Source: an uncultured Veillonellaceae bacterium
GTDB taxonomy: Bacteria; Bacillota; Negativicutes; Veillonellales; Negativicoccaceae
DNA length: 5,712 bases
Direction: 5' to 3'
Assembly: GCA_900556745.1 (NCBI GenBank)
Contig: USPU01000053.1
Coordinates: 1 to 5,712 of the forward strand
Shown: piece by piece, positions 1 through 5,202 of the stretch
How positions within the stretch are numbered: position 1 is the first letter of the stretch
How the letters are laid out: each line of letters begins with the position of its first letter
Notes under the pieces: generated by a model
Database searches by the model: none
Told to the model about the DNA's origin: nothing
Seen by the model: only the letters and a program-made list of their open reading frames with translations
Made by a program: the position numbers and the translations under genes

Positions 1-37
1 CTGGAAACGGCCCGGGAGCATAGGTAGCTGCTGATTA
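1..37 (+). rRNA. rrf: 5S ribosomal RNA, 3' end (partial)
   Basis: The first ~37 bases look like the last third of a bacterial 5S rRNA and not like a protein C-terminus. The stretch GGGAGCATAGG (14-24) aligns with the conserved GNGAGAGTAGG of 5S, preceded by a GGAAACGGCC helix-loop element (3-12). It is followed by GCTGCTGATT (27-36), which has the position and character of the 3' strand of the terminal helix (CTGCCAGGC in E. coli). No reading frame stays open: stops lie at 21-23, 25-27 and 32-34. A hairpin terminator follows six bases later, as expected at the end of an rRNA operon. The 5' two thirds lie outside the window, so the terminal helix cannot be checked; it predicts an upstream 5' end resembling AATCAGCAGC. 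The alternative is a short C-terminal tail of an unknown CDS (for example LETAREHR in frame 1). Confidence 0.78.
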
Positions 38-42
38 CGCGA

Positions 43-72
43 AGAGACCGTCGAAATGACGGTCTCTTTTTT
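43..72 (+). terminator. Intrinsic terminator of the upstream rRNA operon
   Basis: A perfect 10-bp stem, AGAGACCGTC (43-52) with GACGGTCTCT (58-67), closes a five-base loop (GAAAT) and runs directly into a T-tract (67-72). It lies just after the 5S rRNA tail and before the promoter of the transporter gene, so it most likely ends the rRNA transcript. The same stem recurs in the terminator at 2602-2637. Confidence 0.9.
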
Positions 73-113
73 ATTTAATAGTTGTTTTTGGAGTTTTCTT
101 TTCTTCAATGATT

Positions 114-122
114 TGGTATACT
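114..122 (+). promoter_or_regulatory. Extended -10 promoter for the transporter-amidase unit
   Basis: TGG followed by TATACT (117-122) forms an extended -10 element (TGnTATAAT type) 27 bases before the preferred start codon. No good -35 hexamer is present at the normal distance; TTTTCT at 94-99 is the best with a 17-base spacer. An extended -10 can compensate for this. The spacer is very T-rich. The same TGGTATAmT block occurs before the permease (3538-3546) and lemA (5151-5159). Confidence 0.6.
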
Positions 123-149
123 ACAGAAGAAAAGGATGGAGGTTTTATC

Positions 150-1595
150 ATGCGGTCTTTATACAAAACTTTATTGGATCCCGATTCCGCTTTGCACAAA
201 TGTATGAGCTACGGACTTACTTTTTTGTTTTTATTGGGAGCCATATTTCTGACGCCGGGGAAAGACCATTTGCCGGAAGGGATAGGGACTTTATTAATCG
301 TATATATCCTCTACTATACGTTGCTGACGAAACGTATTTTGGAGACGCTGATTTTTGCCACCATGTTGGGAGTGGCGTTAAATACAGGGATCGGTGTAGT
401 AGACGGGTTTAAAGAGCAGTTGTATAAGACCATGGCGGATGAAGATTTTTTGTGGATTGTTCTCATGTGCTGCTTTTTGAACGTATTTACAAAACTTCTT
501 GGTAAAACTGGCGCATTGCATGCGTTTGCAAGATTGGTTAAACGTAAAGTGAAATCGGCGCGGCAATTAAATATGGCGACTTGGCTTATGCAATTTCCGT
601 TGTTTTTTGATGATTACATGACGGTTACGATCGGCGGCAGTATTATGGCGCCGATGTATGATGAATTGGACGCTCCGCGGGAAGACGGCGCGTACTTGAT
701 CCATACTTTGGCGGAACCGTTGCGTGTACTGTTTCCGATTACTTCATGGGCGGCGTTTTTAGGCGGTGTGTTTGCTTCGGCGGGGCTTGCCGAAAACGGC
801 AACGGCATGATGGCGTTTTTCCGCTCCATACCGTTCAGTTTCTATGCTATCGTTTCCATGATCGGCACATTTCTTTTTGCTGCCGGTTATTTACCGCGAT
901 TGGGCGGCTTGAAAACGCAACGAAAAGAATACTACGTGCCGATTGAAAATATGGAAGAGCAGGTCCCGGGTAAAAAAGATGGCGGGCTGCTGGACTTTTT
1001 CCTGCCGATTGTTTTCTTGATGGGCGTGGTTTGCTATTTTGAATTCGATACGGTGCCGGCGATGCTGGTGGTTTTACCGGTGACGGTTGGCTACTATTTA
1101 TTGCGCAATATTATTCAATCGGAAGATATTGAAGAGTGTCTGATTGCCGGCTTCGCCGATTTTATGAGTTTGATTATTTTGTTCTGCGTGTCGTACATGC
1201 TCAATGATGTGTTGGTAGATCTGGGATATATCGATTACTTGGCAAATGTGGTACAGACCTTCGTTAGTCCGAATTTATTACCTTTCCTCGTGTTTGTCGT
1301 CTTTTGTATCTCGGAATGCATCATGTCGCTTAATTGGGGACTGATCTTAATTACATTCCCGATTTTGATTCCGGTATCATTGACCGTCGGTGCCAATCCG
1401 TACCTGGTAGGGGCGGCGATTATTTCGGCCGGCGCTTTCGGCTGTAATATGTGTTACATTTGCGATTACACGATGTTGACTTCATCGGTCTTTGGCTTAA
1501 AACCGGGTTACCACGCATCGACTTGCGTTGCTTACTCCGTTATCTTTGCGGCAATTTCCGCCGTGATGTATTTAATCGCGGGTTTTGTGTTCTAG
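150..1595 (+). CDS. NhaC-family Na+/H+ antiporter-like membrane transporter
   Basis: This is a 481-residue polytopic inner-membrane protein of the NhaC / ion-transporter superfamily, known for electrogenic Na+/H+ exchange. About 12-14 hydrophobic segments are visible, for example at residues 21-36, 45-60, 64-82, 101-117, 191-212, 227-246, 281-298, 302-318, 336-355, 374-392 and 457-479. The family signature is FFDDYMTVTIGGSIMAPMYD (152-171) followed by REDGAYLIHTLAEP (177-190) and an SW pair (199-200), matching the FFDDY...T..G..M.P..D...REK.AY..D..A.P pattern of NhaC proteins. In the C-terminal half, SLNWG (393-397) and GAFGCNMCYICDYTMLTSS (428-446) occupy the place of the usual FGD..SPISDTT..S block. 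The first Asp and the SP are replaced, and three cysteines (432, 435, 438) appear. Substrate is therefore uncertain: it may be Na+/H+ or an organic ion. ATG 150 is chosen because GGAGG (138-142) lies 7 nt upstream; an in-frame ATG at 108 lies upstream of the -10 element and lacks a ribosome site. It is followed by the amidase after 77 nt with no terminator, so the two are probably co-transcribed. Confidence 0.85.
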   Translation: MRSLYKTLLDPDSALHKCMSYGLTFLFLLGAIFLTPGKDHLPEGIGTLLIVYILYYTLLTKRILETLIFATMLGVALNTGIGVVDGFKEQLYKTMADEDFLWIVLMCCFLNVFTKLLGKTGALHAFARLVKRKVKSARQLNMATWLMQFPLFFDDYMTVTIGGSIMAPMYDELDAPREDGAYLIHTLAEPLRVLFPITSWAAFLGGVFASAGLAENGNGMMAFFRSIPFSFYAIVSMIGTFLFAAGYLPRLGGLKTQRKEYYVPIENMEEQVPGKKDGGLLDFFLPIVFLMGVVCYFEFDTVPAMLVVLPVTVGYYLLRNIIQSEDIEECLIAGFADFMSLIILFCVSYMLNDVLVDLGYIDYLANVVQTFVSPNLLPFLVFVVFCISECIMSLNWGLILITFPILIPVSLTVGANPYLVGAAIISAGAFGCNMCYICDYTMLTSSVFGLKPGYHASTCVAYSVIFAAISAVMYLIAGFVF

Positions 1596-1672
1596 TTTTC
1601 CGGCAAAGGTAATGTTGGGCAAGATAGTAGTGTGTAGCAAATTTATAGTGATATGGTAAAGGAGGAAGTTCT

Positions 1673-2572
1673 ATGCAAGAGATCAGAGAATGTATTTATA
1701 AGTTTACTCCCGATATGCAGCCGGTTGCGACAGCTAAACCGGGTGAAGTGGTCAAATTTATAACCAAAGACTGCTACGACGGTCAGGTGCAAAAGCCGAC
1801 GGATATTGCGGAAACGGTGGATTGGCAACATACGAATCCGGCGACCGGCCCACTTTACATCGAAGGCGCGGAACCGGGCGACGCGCTGGCGGTCGATATT
1901 TTGGATGTCACGGTGGCCGACCAGGGCGCGGTATGTTCGATTCCCGAATGCGGTCCATTTTGCGAAAAAAGCGAATTGCGCACGCACATTATGCGCATTG
2001 AAAACGGTTTGGTGCATTGGGACGCCAATGATATGGTATGGCCGTTGGATACGATGGTCGGCGTGATCGGTGTCGCGACTGATGAAAAAGAAATCTCTAC
2101 CGGTTTTGTGGGAAATCACGGCGGCAATATGGATAGCCGCATCATCAAAAAAGGCGTAACGGTTTGGTTCCCGGTACGTGTTAAAGGCGGACTGCTGGCC
2201 ATGGGCGATCTGCATGCCACGATGGCGGATGGCGAAGTTTGCGGCAACGGGATTGAAATCGCCGGTGAAGTGATCGTGCGCGTGCGTCTTTTGAAAAACT
2301 TCAAGCTGAATTGGACGGTTACGGAAACCAAAGATGCGTACTTTGTCAATACCTGCGGACCGACGTGCGATGACGCCATTCGCGAAGGATATTTGGAATT
2401 GCATCGCCTGATCAGCGATGCGTATGACTTGGACTACACGGATACCGCGATGTATATGTCCATTCAGGGATATCTCTGCGCCAACCAGGCTTGCCTTGTG
2501 GAAGAAGCCGGCGGTGACAGCTTCCGTGTCGGCACGCCGAAAGTGTTGAATAAAAAGCCGTTGATCGGATAA
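1673..2572 (+). CDS. Acetamidase/formamidase family protein (FmdA_AmdA)
   Basis: This 299-residue soluble enzyme, with no signal peptide or membrane segment, belongs to the acetamidase/formamidase family. Members hydrolyse short aliphatic amides to ammonia plus the carboxylate and carry bound metal. Visible family features are NPATGP (55-60), a PGD turn (68-70), VGNHGGNMD (147-155 region) and MGDLHATMADGEVCGNGIE (177-195), which corresponds to the family's GD.HA..GDGE..G..IE core; the conserved D179, H181 and E188 are likely metal or active-site contributors. The C-terminal part (248-275) has the helix plus YLCANQACLV segment usual in the family. The length matches the ~300-residue bacterial/archaeal subgroup, shorter than the ~400-residue Methylophilus-type formamidase. 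ATG 1673 has AAAGGAGG (1658-1665) 7 nt upstream. It is the second gene of a unit with the NhaC-like transporter and is followed by a strong terminator. The exact amide substrate cannot be read from sequence; formamide, acetamide or a longer amide are all possible. Confidence 0.9.
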   Translation: MQEIRECIYKFTPDMQPVATAKPGEVVKFITKDCYDGQVQKPTDIAETVDWQHTNPATGPLYIEGAEPGDALAVDILDVTVADQGAVCSIPECGPFCEKSELRTHIMRIENGLVHWDANDMVWPLDTMVGVIGVATDEKEISTGFVGNHGGNMDSRIIKKGVTVWFPVRVKGGLLAMGDLHATMADGEVCGNGIEIAGEVIVRVRLLKNFKLNWTVTETKDAYFVNTCGPTCDDAIREGYLELHRLISDAYDLDYTDTAMYMSIQGYLCANQACLVEEAGGDSFRVGTPKVLNKKPLIG

Positions 2573-2601
2573 AAAGAAAAAGATTTACGTAAGAAAACTC
2601 C

Positions 2602-2637
2602 AAAAAGAGACCGTCACTGTGACGGTCTCTTTTTTTT
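2602..2637 (+). terminator. Strong intrinsic terminator after the amidase gene
   Basis: A perfect 15-bp inverted repeat, AAAAAGAGACCGTCA (2602-2616) with TGACGGTCTCTTTTT (2620-2634), closes a CTG loop and is followed by T residues to 2637. It lies 30 bases after the amidase stop codon. A-tract and T-tract flank both sides, so it could also act on the other strand, although no reverse gene is nearby. The ten-base stem AGAGACCGTC is identical to the terminator at 43-72. Confidence 0.93.
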
Positions 2638-2664
2638 ACGTTTTTGTATATATTTCGGTTATCA

Positions 2665-2693
2665 TTGCATTCGTTAAAGTAAAACGGTAAGAT
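2665..2693 (+). promoter_or_regulatory. Sigma-A-type promoter for the racemase gene
   Basis: TTGCAT (2665-2670) and TAAGAT (2688-2693) are separated by 17 bases, each matching four or five of the six consensus positions. It sits between the preceding terminator and the racemase start, predicting a leader of roughly 25 nt. The surrounding sequence is AT-rich. Confidence 0.55.
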
Positions 2694-2713
2694 AAATGTA
2701 AAATAAAAGAAAC

Positions 2714-2718
2714 GGAAG
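2714..2718 (+). promoter_or_regulatory. Ribosome binding site deciding the racemase start
   Basis: GGAAG (2714-2718) is the only ribosome-site-like purine run before the racemase. It abuts the ATG at 2719 with no spacing but is 6 nt from the in-frame ATG at 2725. The later ATG is therefore the better start. The match to AGGAGG is weaker than at the other genes in the window. Confidence 0.5.
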
Positions 2719-2724
2719 ATGGCT

Positions 2725-3429
2725 ATGGTAAAAAAGAACGGTAAAGTATTAGGCGTGCTCGGTGGGATGGGACCGGCGGCAGCGGCGGAATTTTTACGAT
2801 TGCTGGCGGTTTACGCGCCGGCGGAAACGGATCAAGAGCACCCGACGGTAATTATGCTCGGCGACACGGATCTGCCCGATCGCAGCGCGGCCATGCTCGG
2901 CAAAGGAGCGGATCCCGGCCCGCAAATGCGAGACGACTTTGAAAAGTTGATCACATGGGGTGCGGACGTGCTTTGCGCACCATGCAATTCGGCGCATTAT
3001 TTCATTGAACAATTTGCCGCTGAACTCACCGCGCCTCTGATCAATATCATGGACGTGACGTTGGCGGAGGCGGCGAAGCTTTCGCCTAAAGGGGCTTGGC
3101 TTTTGGGAACACAGGGAACATTGCGTTCCGGTTTGTACCAGAAAAAAGCGGCGGAACGAGGCTTTGCATTATACGATCCGTTGCCGCTTGCCGGTGAGTG
3201 GGCGGAGGAGTCATTGCGCTACATCAAATCGGGCAATTTCACGCTAGCGGGTGAACGCTTGCGTCAGGCGGCGGAGCTTTTGTGGCGTGAAAACGATGTG
3301 CCGCTCGTGTTGGCTTGTACGGAGTTGCCGTTGGCATACGGCGCGGCTCAACTTCCGGATCAGCGCGCGGTGTCCTCACTGGCAGCGTTGGCACGCGCCA
3401 GTTTGCGAGAATTATACACATGTGAATAA
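2725..3429 (+). CDS. Aspartate/glutamate racemase family protein
   Basis: This 234-residue cytoplasmic protein belongs to the cofactor-independent Asp/Glu/hydantoin racemase superfamily, which interconverts L- and D-amino acids using two cysteines. The N-terminal LGVLGGMGPAA (9-19) is the family's opening motif. The cysteine pair is seen as APCNSAH (85-91, catalytic C87) and ACTELPLAY (197-205, catalytic C198), equivalent to the PCNTAH and GCTELPL motifs of aspartate racemases. These replace the DNT/CNTA and GCTHYP patterns of MurI glutamate racemase, so the aspartate racemase / YgeA-like branch fits better than MurI. The length is normal for the family and no residue of the motifs is missing. 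A start at 2719 would add two residues; 2725 is preferred from the ribosome-site spacing. It has its own promoter and a terminator directly at its stop codon, so it forms a single-gene unit. The product could be D-Asp, D-Glu or another D-amino acid; broad specificity is known in YgeA-type enzymes. Confidence 0.88.
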   Translation: MVKKNGKVLGVLGGMGPAAAAEFLRLLAVYAPAETDQEHPTVIMLGDTDLPDRSAAMLGKGADPGPQMRDDFEKLITWGADVLCAPCNSAHYFIEQFAAELTAPLINIMDVTLAEAAKLSPKGAWLLGTQGTLRSGLYQKKAAERGFALYDPLPLAGEWAEESLRYIKSGNFTLAGERLRQAAELLWRENDVPLVLACTELPLAYGAAQLPDQRAVSSLAALARASLRELYTCE

Positions 3430-3450
3430 AGAGCCTGCGGGCTCTTTTTT
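3428..3450 (+). terminator. Intrinsic terminator after the racemase gene
   Basis: GAGCC (3431-3435) pairs with GGCTC (3440-3444) around a TGCG loop. The stem extends to eight pairs if AAA (3428-3430) pairs with the first T residues, and T-tract 3445-3450 follows. The hairpin begins within the TAA stop codon of the racemase, a compact arrangement. Confidence 0.85.
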
Positions 3451-3470
3451 ATTTCTCAAAATGAGGCACG

Positions 3471-3499
3471 GTGACGACAGAAGTCATATCATTTATAAT
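3471..3499 (+). promoter_or_regulatory. Candidate distal promoter for the permease gene
   Basis: GTGACG (3471-3476) and a perfect TATAAT (3494-3499) are separated by 17 bases. The -35 box matches four of six consensus positions. It lies just after the racemase terminator and would give a leader of about 70 nt. Confidence 0.5.
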
Positions 3500-3537
3500 G
3501 AATAAAATTATTTTTGGTCGTTCTAATCTATTTATTA

Positions 3538-3546
3538 TGGTATACT
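3538..3546 (+). promoter_or_regulatory. Candidate proximal extended -10 promoter for the permease gene
   Basis: TGG plus TATACT (3541-3546) is an extended -10 identical to the one before the NhaC-like gene, located 30 bases before the permease ATG. No strong -35 is present; TTGGTC (3514-3519) is 21 bases away, too far for a standard promoter. The gene may use this, the distal promoter, or both. Confidence 0.55.
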
Positions 3547-3575
3547 CTGATTATTACAGCTAAGGAGGGATAGGC

Positions 3576-4931
3576 ATGGCGGAACCGAACGGTAACGTTG
3601 TTGGTACGGGGTATGATCAGACATTGAAAAGGGTGTTGACGCGTAAAGATTTAATTATTTATGGTATCGCGTTTATGACGCCGATCGCGCCGGCCTATAT
3701 TTACGGCTATGCGACGATGACGACAGGGGGTACCTTGGCGTTCGCGTACGTCATTGCGATGGTCGCGATGCTTTTCACCGCGATGAGCTACGGTAAGATG
3801 GCCAATGCGTTTCCGGTCGCCGGTTCGACGTACTCGTATACGGAAAAAGGGATTAATCCCTATCTCGGATTTTTTGCGGGCTGGGCGATGTTTTTGGACT
3901 ATGTCCTGGTGCCGCTGATTGTTTTTATGGTCGGGGCGGCGTATGCGCACTCGACGTTTCCTGCGATTCCGTACTATGCATATGTGCTCGGCATCGCGCT
4001 GGTGACTACCGTCGTCAACTATTTCGGCGTGGATATAGCGGCGAAAACAAATATGCTCTTAGTCGGGGTCATGGGCGTCATTGTTTTTCTATTTTGCGCC
4101 ATGTGCGCATGGGCGCTGACAAACGGTGTCGGCGCGGGCACATTGATTTCAGCCGCACCGTTTCATCCGGAAAGCTCGCACTCGATCTCCGCGCTGGTAG
4201 CGGGCGCGGCGATTGCCTGCTTCTCGTTCCTGGGCTTTGATTCGATTACGACGATGGCGGAAGAAGCGGTTCGTCCGGAGAAAGATATCGGTGTCGCGGC
4301 GATGGCGGCTTGCCTTCTCGGCGGTCTGATCTTTATCTTGCAGGCTTACCTAGCGCAGCTCGTCTGGCCGGATTACACGACCTTCGCCTCGCAGGACACG
4401 GCGCTTTTTGAAGTGGCGCAGCTCGTCGGCGGCGAATGGCTCGCCATCACGTATACGATTGCGGTCATTATCTCCACGATGACGGCGGGACTTGCCGGTC
4501 AGTCCAGCGCGGCCCGCCTTTTGTACGGCATGGGACGCGACGGTTTGCTGCCGAAAACTTTTTTCGCGCATTTGCATGCGAAGTACAAAACGCCGACGTA
4601 CAATATTTTGATTATGGCGGCGATCGGTGTATTCGGCGCGATTTTCCTCGACATCTCGATTGTGACCGAACTTCTGAATTTCGGCGGTTTGTTCGGTTTT
4701 ATGTGCGTCAATCTCGCGGTCATTGTTTACCACTTCTGGCGGAAAAAAGAACGGCAAATATTCCGTTACTTTCTCGCGCCGCTCATCGGTTTCGCCGTGT
4801 GCGCGTATTTGTGGGCGAACCTTTCCACAACCTGTTTGATCGTCGGCGCGGTGTGGCTCTTCGTCGGCTTGATCTACCTGCTCGTTTCCACGCGCGGACT
4901 GCAACATAAACCTCCGGTCTTAAAAGAATAA
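3576..4931 (+). CDS. APC-superfamily amino acid/polyamine permease, PuuP-like
   Basis: This 451-residue inner-membrane permease of the amino acid-polyamine-organocation superfamily is a secondary importer. Twelve hydrophobic segments are visible (about 26-47, 52-72, 96-122, 133-151, 158-182, 203-221, 240-262, 285-305, 340-358, 362-386, 398-414, 418-437). From memory of the E. coli putrescine importer PuuP, several blocks match closely: SYGKMANAFPVAGSTYSYTE (71-90), KGINPYLGFFAGWAMFLDYV (91-110), CFSFLGFDSITTMAEE (215-230), RLLYGMGRDGLLP (314-326), NFGGLFGF (368-375) and YHFWRKK (385-391). The length is near PuuP's ~460. No PuuP catabolic genes (glutamylation pathway) are in the window, so putrescine as substrate is only one option; a neutral or other amino acid is possible. 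ATG 3576 has AAGGAGG (3562-3568) 7 nt upstream. It is a single-gene unit with its own promoters and terminator, next to a racemase that shares its amino-acid theme. Confidence 0.88.
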   Translation: MAEPNGNVVGTGYDQTLKRVLTRKDLIIYGIAFMTPIAPAYIYGYATMTTGGTLAFAYVIAMVAMLFTAMSYGKMANAFPVAGSTYSYTEKGINPYLGFFAGWAMFLDYVLVPLIVFMVGAAYAHSTFPAIPYYAYVLGIALVTTVVNYFGVDIAAKTNMLLVGVMGVIVFLFCAMCAWALTNGVGAGTLISAAPFHPESSHSISALVAGAAIACFSFLGFDSITTMAEEAVRPEKDIGVAAMAACLLGGLIFILQAYLAQLVWPDYTTFASQDTALFEVAQLVGGEWLAITYTIAVIISTMTAGLAGQSSAARLLYGMGRDGLLPKTFFAHLHAKYKTPTYNILIMAAIGVFGAIFLDISIVTELLNFGGLFGFMCVNLAVIVYHFWRKKERQIFRYFLAPLIGFAVCAYLWANLSTTCLIVGAVWLFVGLIYLLVSTRGLQHKPPVLKE

Positions 4932-4933
4932 AT

Positions 4934-4975
4934 AAAAAACGGTAACTGCGTAGCGAATGGCAGTTACCGTTTTTT
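4934..4975 (+). terminator. Strong intrinsic terminator after the permease gene
   Basis: A perfect 16-bp inverted repeat, AAAAAACGGTAACTGC (4934-4949) with GCAGTTACCGTTTTTT (4960-4975), closes a ten-base loop. It starts three bases after the permease stop codon. The A/T flanks make it symmetrical, so termination from either strand is possible, but no reverse-strand gene is seen to the right. Confidence 0.93.
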
Positions 4976-5091
4976 ACCGATAAAATATTTTTACACTTCG
5001 CACGTATTTATATAGAACGCCTTTTATTACCGGTGACGGCCCGATAATGCAATGAGTTCACGTGAGGAAAGAGTACGACGTGACAGATGAC

Positions 5092-5119
5092 TTGGTACAA
5101 ACAAAAAAGAAGATATAAA
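5092..5119 (+). promoter_or_regulatory. Candidate distal promoter for lemA
   Basis: TTGGTA (5092-5097) and TATAAA (5114-5119) are separated by 16 bases. Both boxes match the consensus in most positions. It would produce a leader of roughly 75 nt. It is less certain than the proximal extended -10 and lies just downstream of the ACGTGA repeats. Confidence 0.4.
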
Positions 5120-5150
5120 GGGCACATGGAGCAAGTAAAAGAGTCGATTA

Positions 5151-5159
5151 TGGTATAAT
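5151..5159 (+). promoter_or_regulatory. Extended -10 promoter for lemA
   Basis: TGG followed by a perfect TATAAT (5154-5159) lies 43 bases before the lemA ATG. The -35 region is poor. The preceding ATTATGG block also occurs before the permease (TTATTATGG, 3532-3540), suggesting a preferred promoter form in this genome. Confidence 0.6.
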
Positions 5160-5202
5160 ATAGTCAAATGATTTCTTGTTTATAGAGCTGGAGGAGGCTA
5201 TT

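Larger units (their letters stand above)
4976..5202 (+). other. Non-coding spacer upstream of lemA
   Basis: In this 227-nt gap I see no gene on either strand. It contains an eight-base perfect palindrome TCACGTGA (5058-5065), a second ACGTGAC copy at 5078-5084, a purine-rich stretch (about 5100-5145) and two candidate promoters. Tiny open frames such as ATG 5052 (12 codons) and ATG 5126 (10 codons) lack convincing ribosome sites. No recognisable riboswitch was found by eye. Confidence 0.5.

Noticed and set aside
56..412. Forward open frame of 118 codons overlapping the start of the transporter gene
   Set aside because: It begins inside the terminator hairpin, has no ribosome site, and overlaps the well-supported NhaC-family frame.
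1596..1672. Separate promoter between transporter and amidase (TTGGGC and TATAGT)
   Set aside because: The two boxes are 23 bases apart, too far for a standard promoter, and there is no terminator after the transporter.
1643..2404. Long reverse-strand open frame (253 codons) antisense to the amidase gene
   Set aside because: It is a mirror of the codon pattern of the amidase. The amidase has clear family motifs and a good ribosome site, while the reverse frame shows no recognisable domain.
4350..4907. Reverse-strand open frame (185 codons) and forward-frame shadow (4436-4909) inside the permease gene
   Set aside because: Both translations are rich in Arg/His/Asp/Glu without domain features, typical of shadows of a GC-rich membrane-protein gene. 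The permease frame is strongly supported by family motifs.
5052..5158. Possible leader peptides (ATG 5052, 12 codons; ATG 5126, 10 codons) before lemA
   Set aside because: Neither has a properly spaced ribosome site, and the second stop codon falls within the proposed -10 box, so it would lie upstream of the main transcript start.
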